Under the pieces are notes generated by a model that had not been told where the DNA came from, searched no databases, and saw nothing but the letters and a program-made list of their open reading frames with translations. Below, piece by piece: positions 28,727 to 39,278 of a stretch of 64,000 nucleotides of DNA; position 1 is the first letter of the stretch; each line of letters starts with the position of its first letter. This DNA is from SZUA-35 sp963781035 (GTDB lineage: Bacteria > Actinomycetota > Acidimicrobiia > Acidimicrobiales > SZUA-35). The DNA lies in NCBI GenBank assembly GCA_963781035.1, contig CAWAEN010000004.1:1-64000 (forward strand). The letters run 5' to 3'. The position numbers and the translations under genes are program-made.

Positions 28727-28858
28727 GGCAAGCAAGCTAGGCGAGACCGACAGAAGACAGCGAGGCTGGTGACCAAGCCGGCTGGGATGGTGGCACCATT
28801 GAGCGATGCGCCAGTCGTCCACCCCTCGCCGCACCGTCGGTCGGGCGCGGGTCGTCGT

Positions 28859-30136
28859 ATGACCGGATGGTTCCGGCGTGGAGCCGAGGAGGACGAGCCG
28901 GTCGCTGCTTCTGCCGAGGACGGCGAGCTCGTCTACTGCGGGGACGACGGCAACGGGCTGCTGCTGACCGGCCCGACCGCGGCGGTGGCCGAGATCGTCG
29001 ATCGGCTCCAACGGATCGGCGGGACGGCGATCGTCGCCTCGCCGGTGGTGCCGACCGAGGCCTTGGCCGTGTTCGCCACCGGCTTCGCCGACGGTGCCAC
29101 CTCGAGCCAGTACATCCGCCACACCCCGTCCAGTCGTCTGCTCCTGGAACAGCACGGAGCCATTCCCGCCGGCGGCGGTTCGTTCCGATCGATGGTCCAC
29201 GACGGACGCGGCATTGCCGGCAATCTCGACTGGGAAGTCGTGAACTCCGGTCCCGAGCGAGCACTCGCTTTCCAGTCAGCGGCCATCGGCCTGGCCTTGC
29301 GCACGGCAATCAAGAACGTCGAGGTCGCGGTCGAGCGGGTCGAGGACAAAGTCGACCATGTCATCGCCATGCTCCGTTCCGAGCGGCTCGGCAGTGTGCT
29401 CGGCGACCGGCGCACGCTCGACGGGTTGGTCGGCCACCTCGATGCCGGCGATGCGCTGACCGCGGCCGACTGGAGCTCCGTCGCCGCGCTCGGCCCCGCC
29501 ATCACCCGCGACCTCGAGAAGCTCCGAGCCCATCTCCGGACCCAGCTCGAAGAAGCCGAATCGAGTTGGAGGCCGCGGCAGCGGGCCAAGGCGGCAGATC
29601 AGCTGCTGGCCGACGAGCTGCTGTCCGAGACCCTGGCCCTCCTCCTCGTTGCCGAACACAACTTCTCGCAGTGGCAGCAGCTCCGCGTCCGGCGGATCGC
29701 CAACGATGAACCCGAGCATCTCGAGGCCGCCGTCCGTCAAGCGCAAGCGGCGATGCGGGAGCACCTCGATCAAGACCAGGCGTTCCTCGATCAGTTCCTT
29801 CGGGCCCAAGCACACCTGCTCGAACCGAAGGCCATCGATGTCCTGGCCCCATTCCAGAGCCGAGCACTCGGTCGGGCCGAAAGTGAGCTCACCGCGCTGG
29901 CCGAATGGTTCGCAGAACAGCGGCTGCTGGAGTTCGAAGCCGCCGATCGCCAAGAGCGCCCAACGCTCCCCAAAACCGTCGGAGCCATCCTCGAGGCGGG
30001 GCGTGACCGAGTCCCCGGCTGGAAGTCAGAGGAACCCGATCTGCCGGACGACTACGACCTGCCCGACCCCGGTGACACTGCAAGCCTGCGCGACATGACC
30101 GAGTACGACTTCGACCCAGCTTCCGGGGACGAGTAG
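28859..30136 (+). CDS. Uncharacterised protein, relative of the one at 3526-4760
   Basis: A 425-residue protein starting MTGWFRRGAEEDEPVAASAED. It has a domain to about residue 145 with HTPSSRLLLEQHGAIPAGGG and MVHDGRGIAGNLDWEVVN, then a hydrophobic helix (ALAFQSAAIGLALRTAIKN), a heptad helix (VEVAVERVEDKVDHVIAM) and long helical, charged segments to an acidic tail. The order and key residues match the protein at 3526-4760. It is intact. No family name or function is offered. An ATG further upstream (near 28787) is possible. Confidence 0.65.
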   Translation: MTGWFRRGAEEDEPVAASAEDGELVYCGDDGNGLLLTGPTAAVAEIVDRLQRIGGTAIVASPVVPTEALAVFATGFADGATSSQYIRHTPSSRLLLEQHGAIPAGGGSFRSMVHDGRGIAGNLDWEVVNSGPERALAFQSAAIGLALRTAIKNVEVAVERVEDKVDHVIAMLRSERLGSVLGDRRTLDGLVGHLDAGDALTAADWSSVAALGPAITRDLEKLRAHLRTQLEEAESSWRPRQRAKAADQLLADELLSETLALLLVAEHNFSQWQQLRVRRIANDEPEHLEAAVRQAQAAMREHLDQDQAFLDQFLRAQAHLLEPKAIDVLAPFQSRALGRAESELTALAEWFAEQRLLEFEAADRQERPTLPKTVGAILEAGRDRVPGWKSEEPDLPDDYDLPDPGDTASLRDMTEYDFDPASGDE

Positions 30137-30147
30137 TTTTCGTCCCG

Positions 30148-31346
30148 GTGAACGAGCTTCCGTATGGAGTCGTCGGTGGAGGAATCGTCGGACTCGCGAT
30201 CGCCCGCGAATTCACTCGCCGACATCCGGGGCGCGAGGTCCTCGTCTTCGAGAAGGAAGCGGAGCTGGCAACGCACCAGACGGGACACAACTCCGGCGTC
30301 GTCCATGCGGGCATCTACTACAAACCCGGGAGCCTGAAAGCCGAACTCTGCACACGGGGCCGCGAACTTCTCCGAGACTTCTGCGGGGAACACGACGTCG
30401 ACTACGTCGAGTGCGGGAAGCTGGTTGTGGCGCTCGATGATTCCGAGCTGGACCGACTCGATGCCCTGGAACGATCAGCGACCGAGAACGGCGTGCCGAA
30501 CCTCCGGCGGGTGGACGGTGCAGAGATTCGAGAGATCGAACCGCACGCCGCTGGAATCGCCGCGCTGCACTCACCGGCAACGGCGATCACGGACTACGGA
30601 GCCGTCGCCCAGGCGTACGCCAACGACATCGAGGCGGCCGGCGGCCGGATCCATCTCTCCTCGCCGGTCAGCGGGATCGACCGAACGGGCAGCGGGATCA
30701 CCGTCACGACCGCTGAGCGGCACGTTCCAGGTTGCGAAACTCGTGATCTGTGCCGGCCTCCAAGCTGACCGCGTCTCCCGGCGCGGGGCAGAACGCACAG
30801 GGGCTCGAATCGTGCCCTTCCGCGGCGAGTACATGGACATCAAACCCGAGAAGCGTGACCTGGTGCGCGGCCTGATCTACCCCGTGCCCGACCCCCGTTA
30901 TCCCTTCCTCGGGGTGCACTTCACCAGACGGGTCAGCGGCGTGGTCGACGTCGGACCGAACGCCGTGCTCGCCCTGGACCGGGAGGGGTACGGACGCATG
31001 AGTGCGCGAGGACAGGGACGTGCGCGACATCGTGACCTGGCCAGGGTTCTGGCGCATGGCATCGCAGCACTGGCGAACGGGCGCGAAGGAGGTCTACGGC
31101 TCGTTGTCCACCCGTGCGTACATGAAGGGTGCCAGCCGGTACGTTCCCGAGATCGGAGCCGACGATGTGGTCCGAGGGACGGTCGGCGTGCGTGCCCAGG
31201 CCGTCGACCGCGACGGCTCACTCGTCGACGACTTTCGGATCGACGAGGAGGACGGCATCGTCAGTGTGCGCAACGCGCCATCACCGGCAGCGACGTCGAG
31301 CCTTGCCATCGCGGAGTACGTCGTCGACGCAAGCGAGGGTCGCTGA
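30148..31346 (+). CDS. lhgO: L-2-hydroxyglutarate oxidase LhgO-like FAD enzyme; two frame breaks
   Basis: The Rossmann motif GVVGGGIVGLAIAREF begins at residue 7, followed by the LhgO signature ATHQTGHNSGVVHAGIYYKP. The frame changes near 30722 into VAKLVICAGLQADRVSRR and near 31000 into VRDIVTWPGFWRMASQHWR, to end at 31346. The joined length of about 398 residues is normal for the family. The enzyme oxidises L-2-hydroxyglutarate to 2-oxoglutarate with FAD, in repair of a metabolic side product. The middle contains the PFRGEYM and YPFLGVHFTRR motifs of the family. Confidence 0.88.
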
Positions 31347-31427
31347 TCAGCCCCAGCAGTCCTCGCGACCCCGCTGGCTCGACACGATGTTGATTCCGAG
31401 ATCAAGCCCGTCGGCGCTGTCGGTCAC
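31347..31427 (-). CDS. Candidate 26-residue peptide
   Basis: A GTG at 31427 preceded by AAAGGAG at good spacing opens a short frame reading MTDSADGLDLGINIVSSQRG then REDCWG and stop. The stop lies immediately after the LhgO stop on the other strand. The sequence, with a D-L-D-like leader centre and a C-terminal Cys-Trp-Gly, is reminiscent of ribosomally made modified peptides, but no modification enzyme is nearby. It may be chance. Confidence 0.3.
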   Translation of the reverse strand: MTDSADGLDLGINIVSSQRGREDCWG

Positions 31428-31550
31428 GACCAGTTCTCCTTTCGAGATGTAGCAGCGCCGGTTCGAACCGGCACGATCCTGTGTCCCTCGTTCGTGTTCC
31501 CTGCCTGCTCAGCAGCGGTTGGCTCGGCAAGACTGTGCGACGTGCTTCGT

Positions 31551-32120
31551 GTGAACACCACCGTTGTTGCTGTCGTGACGGCCGATGAGCAGTTGGTCGA
31601 GCGGTCCGTGGCGCCGAACGTTGCGATTGGTCGTCCTGATCCCGAGCTGCCGGTGCTCGATCGATCGGCGGCGGCATGGTCGGCGGCGAAGCGGACGGGT
31701 CGCACGTACTTCGTGCACGATGCCGATCCGCTGGCCGAGGTGGCAGAGGCCTGGACCGAGTTCTTCGATGGCTCGGCCCCGCACGGTTCGATCGAGGTGG
31801 CTCGTGAGTCGGTGTTGGCCAGGTGGCGTGCCGGCTCGGTGGCGCTACCCGACTACTACCTGCTGGATGCGCCAGATGACCTGACGCCGACCATGCGCCA
31901 TTGGTACCTCGGGGTCTTGGCCGGTGCTGCCCTGACCCGGGTGGTGGCCCTCGAACCCGACCGTTCGATCGGTGACCACTTGGGTTCCCTGCCGGCAGGC
32001 CGCTGGTGGCCACCGCTCGATCAACTGCTCGAAGGGATCGAGCACGTCGTCCCCGATCGGGTGGAGCACGTCAGCCACGTCAGCGAGCCTGGCACGCCGG
32101 GGATCGTCGTTCGCTCCTGA
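31551..32120 (+). CDS. Hypothetical soluble protein
   Basis: About 189 residues beginning VNTTVVAVVTADEQLVERSV from a GTG (an earlier GTG at 31542 and the open frame from 31494 are alternatives). It is soluble, with a Trp-rich end GSLPAGRWWPPLDQLLEG. No recognised motif. It is convergent with the MscS-type channel gene. Confidence 0.55.
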   Translation: MNTTVVAVVTADEQLVERSVAPNVAIGRPDPELPVLDRSAAAWSAAKRTGRTYFVHDADPLAEVAEAWTEFFDGSAPHGSIEVARESVLARWRAGSVALPDYYLLDAPDDLTPTMRHWYLGVLAGAALTRVVALEPDRSIGDHLGSLPAGRWWPPLDQLLEGIEHVVPDRVEHVSHVSEPGTPGIVVRS

Positions 32121-32130
32121 ACCGGTCGAT

Positions 32131-32967
32131 TCACCCGGGTCGGCTTGCGGGTGGGTGATCGACAAGGCGTGCTCGGACGAGGTCGGTTTCGGGAGAGCTC
32201 AGCTGGCGATTTGCCTTGACGCTGACCGTGACGGTGTCGGCAGTGGCCTCGTTGAGGGAACGGTGGGCCTCGATGTCGCGCAAGAACACCAGACCGGTCA
32301 GACCGACGTCGTTGGATGACCCGGTCAGGCGGTCGACCGCGCCACTCTCGTTGGCGGACGCCCACTCCTCGATCGACATGGTGATGTCGCTGACGACGGG
32401 CACCTGTGACAGGTTGGTCACCGACTCGATCGCATGATGCCCCGCGTGCCAGGTGGCGCCGTCGAGCGTGCGAAGCCGAACCGACGCGGCTCCTATCAGG
32501 TCGACGGTGCCCTTCTCCTCGCTGCCGGAGACTCGCAGCACGACCTCGTCGCCGATTGCGTACCGGTCCTCGAGGAGCGCCCGGCTTCCGGCCAGGAGGT
32601 CTTTCACGAGATCCTGACCGCTCAACGCGATCGCCAGGCCGATGAAGCCTGCACTCGAGATGGCAAACACCGGGTCGACACCAAGGCGCTTGAGCGCCAC
32701 CAACGTGGCCACCGCGAAGATCATCAGCGTGATGATGTGGCCCAACATCCCCGCCACCGCATCAGCGCGTTGCCGCCGACGTACGTCGGCTTGGCCGTTG
32801 TCGCCGCGACGATCGAGGCGAACCCGCCACGACCCTCCGGTGCGTTGGGCACGGCGAACGGCCCGTCGCGTGAGGGTGCGGATCGTCGTGCGGGCGCACC
32901 ACGATGCAGCGACCGCAACGGGGAGCAGCATCAGTGCTTCGGTCAGCGAAGCGAACCGGGAATACAT
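32131..32967 (-). CDS. Small-conductance mechanosensitive channel (MscS family)
   Basis: A 278-residue protein with an N-terminal helix, a second helix (MLGHIITLMIFAVATLVAL) and the pore-lining TM3 segment GFIGLAIALSGQDLVKDLLAG, followed by LLEDRYAIGDEVVLR, the start of the beta domain. This is the MscS core with the usual G-x-x-G-x-A pattern. It opens under membrane tension to release solutes. Length fits minimal MscS channels. Confidence 0.9.
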   Translation of the reverse strand: MYSRFASLTEALMLLPVAVAASWCARTTIRTLTRRAVRRAQRTGGSWRVRLDRRGDNGQADVRRRQRADAVAGMLGHIITLMIFAVATLVALKRLGVDPVFAISSAGFIGLAIALSGQDLVKDLLAGSRALLEDRYAIGDEVVLRVSGSEEKGTVDLIGAASVRLRTLDGATWHAGHHAIESVTNLSQVPVVSDITMSIEEWASANESGAVDRLTGSSNDVGLTGLVFLRDIEAHRSLNEATADTVTVSVKANRQLSSPETDLVRARLVDHPPASRPG

Positions 32968-33193
32968 GAGAAGTCGGCCTCCGAGGACGATGGGTCAAAT
33001 GTTTCATTTGTATGACGGCCGGTATCGTGCCACGAGATCGGGTGGATGCGATGTCGCGGTGTCGGGGGACACAGACTGCGGCGCCGTCGTAGAGCCGTGG
33101 CCATTGCTGCGTCCAGCCGGCATCCCACTGACAAACGCAATCGCTGTTGCACCGATCTAGTCTCTGACCGAACACCGAAGCCGAGGGGACACC

Positions 33194-34195
33194 ATGAGCA
33201 CGAACGCAACAACCGAGAGTTCGGAGTTGAAGGCCACGCTGAACCTTCAGCGCAAGGCGGCAATCACCGGCGGCGGTGCCTTTGATCACGCAGGCAAGGT
33301 CCGGGTCGAGCGCTTGGTCGACTTCGACATGAAGCGCACCATCTTCGGTGCGCTCGAAGGCGTGCCGAAGATGTTCATGACCGAGAAGCTGGCCAAGGAA
33401 CCCGTCTGGAACGACGCCCCCGCCGCCGAGGTCGAAGCCGCCTACGCCGAGCTCGAAGCGGCGCAGCCGATCCCCAAGATCGACCAGCGCCTCATCGACT
33501 TCATGGTCGAGGAGTGCGACTTCAGCATGGAACACGCCGACGGCACGTTCCTGGAGCACCTCGTCTTCTGCCACGACTACGCGGCCCGCCACTATCCCGA
33601 GCACTCGCCCAACGTGGCCCTGCTGCACTCGATCCTCGGCACGGCCACCAACACCTTCGCCATGGACGCAGCGAAGATCCCGAAGCTGAAAGCGCTACTC
33701 ACCGACTTCGAAGCACTGCACGTCGAGAGCTTCCCTTCCGTGCTCCGGCTCTTCTACAACGGCGACTTCCTCGACGAACTCGAAGCCAACCTGCACCGGC
33801 TCGACCAGCTCGAAGCGCTGCACCTCCATCGTGTGATCGACAACGAGCCGCTCACGATCGACGCCGAGAACTTGTGGATCAACCTCAACTTCCACCTGAT
33901 GCACTTCGTCGACTTCATGCCGTCGGCCAACTGGTCATCCCAACGGGCCGATCCGCTCATGCAGATGTTCCACCGCCTCTCTGACCTGCTCGACCGCGCC
34001 GGCAAACGCGAGGCGGCGGTCACCGTCTCCTTCCCGACCGACAAGGTGGCGCCGATCGACGAAGAGCGCACCCTGGTCGGTCGCATCATCGGGCTGTTGC
34101 CCGCGTCGATCACGATGAAGCTGGCGAAGAAGTCGATCCAGGAGTACTCCGCCGAGGCCGGCCACGACCTGTCCTACCGCCTCACCTGGACCTAG
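33194..34195 (+). CDS. Hypothetical protein
   Basis: A 333-residue, intact, soluble protein, starting MSTNATTESSELKATLNLQ after a GAGGGG ribosome site. It is helical and charged, with a His-rich centre (EALHLHRVIDNEPLT, NLNFHLMHFVDFMPSANW) and FCHDYAARHYPEHSP. The histidines could bind metal, but no family pattern is clear to me. Its promoter region (32968-33193) holds nothing else. Confidence 0.65.
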   Translation: MSTNATTESSELKATLNLQRKAAITGGGAFDHAGKVRVERLVDFDMKRTIFGALEGVPKMFMTEKLAKEPVWNDAPAAEVEAAYAELEAAQPIPKIDQRLIDFMVEECDFSMEHADGTFLEHLVFCHDYAARHYPEHSPNVALLHSILGTATNTFAMDAAKIPKLKALLTDFEALHVESFPSVLRLFYNGDFLDELEANLHRLDQLEALHLHRVIDNEPLTIDAENLWINLNFHLMHFVDFMPSANWSSQRADPLMQMFHRLSDLLDRAGKREAAVTVSFPTDKVAPIDEERTLVGRIIGLLPASITMKLAKKSIQEYSAEAGHDLSYRLTWT

Positions 34196-34216
34196 CATTC
34201 CGTCTGGCCTGACACG

Positions 34217-35931
34217 GTGCCGATCGTTACCTTTGGCGACGTGCCAACGATTCATTACGACCGATATCCGGACTTCGACGAGCTCACCGGCTGGTTGGAG
34301 AGCTTCGCATCCGACCACCCCGACCTCGTCCGCCTCAGCTCGATCGGTTCGTCGTACGAAGGCCGCGACCTCTGGCTGTTGACGATCACGAACCACGCCG
34401 TTGGCGAAGCGTCGGAGAAGCCGGCGATCTGGATCGACGGCAACATCCACGCCACCGAAGTCACCGCAACGATGGCGATCGTCCATCTCGTCGACCAGCT
34501 CACCAGCGGCTTCGGCACCGATGCCGACATCACCCGAGCACTCGACACCCGCACCTTCTACCTCGTCCCGCGAGTCAACCCGGACGGGGCTGAGCTGGCC
34601 GTTGCCGAGGTCCCGAGGCCGGTGCGGGGCAGCGTGCACGCATGGCCGCGAACCGAACAGCTCGACGGCCTCGTGGCCGAGGACATCGACAAGGACGGTC
34701 GAATCCTGCAGATGCGCGTCGAGGATTCGAACGGTGCATGGAAGCCGTACCCCAACGACCCCCGGCTGCTGATCGCTCGCGAGCCGGACGAGGAGGCGAC
34801 GGCCCGTACTACCGACTCCTGGGTGAGGGGATGATCCAGAACTACGACGGCGTGCTCGTGCCGTCCGCCCCGCTCCTCGAAGGCATCGACCCGAACCGCC
34901 AGTTCCCCTACAACTGGGAGCGCAAGGTCGAGGGGCCCTGGGATGCCGGCGAGTTCCCCGGCAGCGAACCCGAGATCGGCGCCCTGCTCGCCGCCATCAC
35001 CGAACGCAAGAACATCTGCGCCTACTTCGCCTATCACACCTTCGCCGGTGTCCACATCCGTGCCTACAGCGATCAGCCGGACGAGTCGATGGCGGCCGAC
35101 GACCTCTGGACCTACGACGTCCTCGGTCAGATGGCGACCGACCTCACCGGCTACCCGACCATCTCGGGCTATCACGATTTCCGCTACCACCCGAAGAGCG
35201 TCATCCACGGTGTCGGCACCGACTGGGCCTTCGACCATCTCGGCGTCTACGGATGGACGACGGAGTTCTGGAACGTCCTGGGCGCCGCCGGACTCGACGA
35301 CGCCGATCCGCTCGAGTGGTACCGAACGCACAGCCTCGACGACGAACTCCAACTCCTTGCCTGGGTCGACGACAACGTGCCCGCCGGCTACGTCGATTGG
35401 TACGAGTACGACCATCCCCAACTCGGTCGGGTCGAACTCGGTGGCTGGCACAGCGAGCTGGTCTTCAGGAACCCGCCGCCTGCGCTGCTTGCTGACGAGA
35501 TCCGCCCTCATTCGGCCCTGGCGGTGCGTATTGCGCTCTCCTCGCCGATGCTTCGGCACCGCGACACGCTCGTCGAGTCGGTCGGCGATGACACGTGGCG
35601 GGTTCGGGTCGTGGTCGAGAACGCCGGCTGGATGAAGACCGCCGTCACCCAACGAGGCCTCGACAGCGGCTACGTGCAACCGCTCGTCGGCACGATCACG
35701 CTGCCAGAAGGAGCATCACTGGTCACGGGCAGTGAACGCGTCGACCTCGGCCAACTCGCCGGTCGGGCGCTGAAGCAGAACGCGGTTCGCTCGTTCGCCC
35801 GCAGCTCGGATGGCACCGAAGATCGCGCCGTCGCCGAGTGGATCGTTCGAGCCCCCTCCGGCACCACATGCCCGGTCGAGATCGCCCACGACCGAGCGGG
35901 CGTGGTCCGCGTCGACGTACCGCTCGCCTGA
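34217..35931 (+). CDS. M14-family zinc carboxypeptidase; one frame break
   Basis: The peptidase domain begins YPDFDELTGWLESFASDHPD and has the zinc ligands H-x2-E in GNIHATEVT and the third His in AYHTFAG, with the catalytic Glu in WTTEFWNV. The frame changes near 34795 from REPDEEA to GGDGPYYRLLGEG. The C-terminal part (from about residue 440) is a beta-type domain. About 570 residues. There is no obvious signal peptide. M14 enzymes remove C-terminal residues or cleave murein peptides; here the substrate is unknown. Confidence 0.87.
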
Positions 35932-35955
35932 ACACGGACGAGGCAGAGAACCGGC

Positions 35956-37140
35956 TCAGGCCGGGAGGCCGGCCGGCATCGAAGCACCCATCAGGTCGAC
36001 CATGTTGAGCGAGTAGAAGCGCTCGAGCTCTTCGTCTGTGCAGCCCTCCAGCGACTCGCCGAAACGCTTCAGCGGATTCCGGCCGCCCTCGACGTGGGGA
36101 TAGTCGGAGGAGAACAAACAGATCTCGGGCCCCGAGTTCTTGACGATCCAGCCCGTGTCCTCGTGGGGATACGGCGTGACCCGGACTTGCCGACGAACGA
36201 TCTCGCTCGGTGTCGCCGACAGCGATTGCAGCCGCTCCTCGTTCTTGAAGAACGCCCGGTAGGCGGAGTCCATGTAGCGCATCCAGCCCGGCAGCCAGCT
36301 GGCTCCCTGCTCGATGATGCCGAGCCGGAGGTTCTCGTGACGGTCGAACACGCCGTCGAAGATCATCGTCGCCGTCGTCTGCATCGGGTTGGTGGGAATC
36401 GCCATGTAATCGATCGACCGGAAGTTCTCGGCGCCACCGTGGAAGTCCGGCACCTCGGGCAAGCCGTTGACGAAGTAGCTCGGCGACAGGAGCTGGCCGC
36501 CGCCACCGACGTGCATCACGATCGGCACCCCCGCCTCGGCCGCTGATGCCCAGACGGGATCCAGATCGACGTGGCTCGGTGAATGGGTTCGTGGACACGC
36601 CGACGCAATCAGCAACGCGTTCGCACCGTCGGCGATCGCCTGTCGAGCCGTGGCCAGGGCCCGGGCCGGGTCGGCCAGCGGTACGTAACAGACGCTCAAC
36701 AACCGCTCGTCGACCGAGCAGAAGTCGAGCATGCCCCGGTTGTGGGCGTCGGCCATCGCGTAGGTGAAGTCATGATCCAGGCCGTGCTCGGCGGCCTGCA
36801 GCACTCCACTCGCCCACGTGTTGTAGACGAACTGGCTGGCAAACCCGAGCTGGTCCAGCGCTTGCGAACGATGATCGCGCTCGAAGGAACCGACCGCGTC
36901 GTAGTTCTTGCGCAACATCAGTTGCGACTCGTCGGCCCGGTAGTCGGGGTCCATGTGCAGCGGGCAGGTGGCAGCGCGCCAGTCGACCGGGGGTGCACCC
37001 TCGGGCGCTCCGATCGCTGAAGTGCCGAGTAGCGGCATCCGATCTCGCCACTCGGCGGTGGCGTGTTCCTGCAACCAGTCACGGGGTTCCATGATGTGGC
37101 TGTCGGCGTCGTGGAAGATGCGTCCCGATGCATACGGCAT
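35956..37140 (-). CDS. Amidohydrolase-2 family protein
   Basis: From the ATG at 37140 (MPYASGRIFHDADSHIMEP) the protein has 394 residues. D-x-H in DADSHIMEP, His in IVMHVGGGG and FSSDYPHVEGG are the metal and catalytic residues of amidohydrolase-2 (ACMSD/decarboxylase-like) enzymes. The frame is open upstream to 37251, but the family start fits 37140. Likely a decarboxylase or hydrolase of an aromatic or amide compound. Confidence 0.85.
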   Translation of the reverse strand: MPYASGRIFHDADSHIMEPRDWLQEHATAEWRDRMPLLGTSAIGAPEGAPPVDWRAATCPLHMDPDYRADESQLMLRKNYDAVGSFERDHRSQALDQLGFASQFVYNTWASGVLQAAEHGLDHDFTYAMADAHNRGMLDFCSVDERLLSVCYVPLADPARALATARQAIADGANALLIASACPRTHSPSHVDLDPVWASAAEAGVPIVMHVGGGGQLLSPSYFVNGLPEVPDFHGGAENFRSIDYMAIPTNPMQTTATMIFDGVFDRHENLRLGIIEQGASWLPGWMRYMDSAYRAFFKNEERLQSLSATPSEIVRRQVRVTPYPHEDTGWIVKNSGPEICLFSSDYPHVEGGRNPLKRFGESLEGCTDEELERFYSLNMVDLMGASMPAGLPA

Positions 37141-37249
37141 GCGATCACGCTCCCAGAGCCAGGTGGTGTTGCGCAAGATCGGTCGTGAGCAAGGTCGGTA
37201 ATGAGCAGGGTCGTTGTTCTTGTCACACCGTGCGATGAGAATGTCTGAC

Positions 37250-37585
37250 ATGGCATTCGGACAGCAGTCTGGTCACCCGGCCACAGGTCGACAGGTCAAC
37301 GAGCTCCTCGAGCTGTTGAACCAGGCGGGGCACACCGACTTTCGCGACGCCCGAGGCCCGATGGGGTTCACGCAGCGTCAGGCCGGCGGCAAGTTCACCG
37401 CCGACGAGGCGACGGCCTTCATCGACCAACTCAACGAGGAGCTCTTCGGGCCAGGCGACCAGCCTGCTCCGGCTGCCACGCCCGTGGCCAAGCTGACCGC
37501 AGCCGAGCGTGCGGTCCGAGAGATCCCCGACGCGACACTGGCCGCCGAGCTGCAACGCCGCGGCTGGATCGTGGTCGAGCCGTAG
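37250..37585 (+). CDS. Small hypothetical protein
   Basis: A 111-residue protein from MAFGQQSGHPATGRQVNELL, with the frame open to 37214. The first half reads ELLNQAGHTDFRDARGPMGF then TQRQAGGKFTADEATAFIDQ, helical and basic. It ends AAELQRRGWIVVEP after a Pro/Ala linker, a small C-terminal helix. Not recognised. It is divergent from the amidohydrolase gene. Confidence 0.6.
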   Translation: MAFGQQSGHPATGRQVNELLELLNQAGHTDFRDARGPMGFTQRQAGGKFTADEATAFIDQLNEELFGPGDQPAPAATPVAKLTAAERAVREIPDATLAAELQRRGWIVVEP

Positions 37586-37644
37586 TTCACAGTCATGACC
37601 AGTTCTGTACCAGCACACCCCGCTCTCCGCCGCTGACTCCCGGA

Positions 37645-39220
37645 CTACTCCATGAAGGCGTCGTCGAGTTCGCCCTCAGAAGCGGCATCGTGTTCTACCG
37701 GGTCCACATCGGGCTGGTCCATCGGATCGATGTAGATCATCTCCTCGGCATCCGCGATGTCGAACTGCGGTTCGGTGTAGTCCTCGCCGTAGTCGACCCC
37801 GTCGTACTCGGTCGTCTCGTCGTCACCGTTCTCGGGCATGTCGGCGTACTGAACCTCCCCGGTGCGCTCCGCCTCGGCACCGATCCCGAAATGCGTGTCG
37901 GCGATCTCGGGATCCATGGTCGGACTGGTCGGGGCCGGAGCGCTGTCGGGGTCGTAGTCCTCGGTCTCGGTTTCCGTTGCAGGCTCATCCTTGAACCAGC
38001 TGGCGACCCAGTCCAACCAGCCTCCGTCCCCGTAGTAGTCCTCCTCGGCATCCTGCTCTTCCTTCGCCGCCTCTCCGCGCCGCGGCCTCGACTCGTTCCT
38101 CGCCCATGGTCGTGCGGTCCGGGTCTACCTCTCCCTCCTTGAGCTTCACATAGCCATCAATCGGGTCCCACTTGTATCCTTTGACGGGGTTGGCATTTGT
38201 CATGCCCTCGCTGGGGCCGTCGCCCGTCTCGTTGCCGCTCAGGTCGTACTCGCCCGGTACCTCCTCGCCAGTGGCTACCGGATCGTCCAGCGGGTTCTCG
38301 AACGGGTCGTCGCCGAGATCGTCGAGTATCCCCTGTTCGTGTTCGCTCAGGTTGCCGGTCTCGGTCCGCCCGTCGAGGTCCGGGGCGATGTCGAACGGAT
38401 CATCGGTGGACTCATCGTCCGAGCCGTGGGCCATCCCGAGATCGATGCCGGGTGAGATGTCGGCGGCGGTGCTGGGACCTCCGCCCGGGCCCTCGTCCTC
38501 ATCATCGGACGGCTGCGGTTCCTCGTCGGTCGGGAGGAGGTCCTGATGGTGCTCTGTGGCCATACCCCCGCCGACTCCGGGGTCGTCGTTGAAGCCGTCG
38601 GGCCGCTCCGGCGCGAGGTCGACCTCGACCTCCTCCTGCACCACGGCATCCGTGATGTCCATCGTGTCAGTGTCTGCCTCGGCATTCGCAGCGTCGCCCC
38701 GTCTGGTGTCGGCGGTCAGCACTTCGTCATCGAGGGCAATCGGATCGACGTCGGCCGCTTCCTCTCGCGGGCTCGGTTCGGGGGCCTGCGGCCTCGGAGC
38801 GGCATCAGCGGTCGGAACGTCCGGTGCCGGTGCGGCGGCCGATGGCTCGTCATCCTGCTCCGGAGGTCGGGCCCCTCCCTCCAAGGGCCCGACCTCTGCC
38901 GGTGTTTCGGCTTGGACCGGTCGCTCGTCGGTCAAGTCGACCACTGCGTCCGGCTGGTCACCCGGCGCATCGTCCTCGACGCGCTGTTCGTCGCGCCGAG
39001 GGATCTCCGCGGCCTCGTCCTCGACGATCGGGATCGGCTCGGCCGGTGGTTCGCCACTGCCCTCGTCGACCTCGAATGGGAACTCCCGGATTTCGGCTTC
39101 GGCGACCGGTTCCGCTGTCCGGACGGTCGGTGTCTCGGACAAGCCGGGTCGGCTTGCGGGCCGTTCGCCGCTCCCGCCGTCGCGCTCGGCGGCAATCGTT
39201 GGTGTCGTTCTGTCAGCCAC
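37645..39220 (-). CDS. Very acidic, low-complexity disordered protein; frame break
   Basis: GGAGGGAAAG precedes a GTG at 39220 (VADRTTPTIAAERDGG). By eye the whole chain is dominated by Asp and Glu with Pro, Ala and Gly, including DEEPQPSDDEDEGPGGG, and contains no hydrophobic core or membrane segment. The frame changes near 38040, and the C-terminus (WLDWVASWFKDEPATE ... ASEGELDDAFME) has one Trp-rich patch. About 524 residues. The sequence resembles disordered or surface/halophile-type proteins; I assign no function. It sits just downstream of the BTAD-NB-ARC regulator on the same strand. Confidence 0.6.
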
Positions 39221-39278
39221 TGCTCTTTCCCTCCATCGTTGCGGTGGGAGCAGCCTGACGAAGACGACTAACGGTTCA

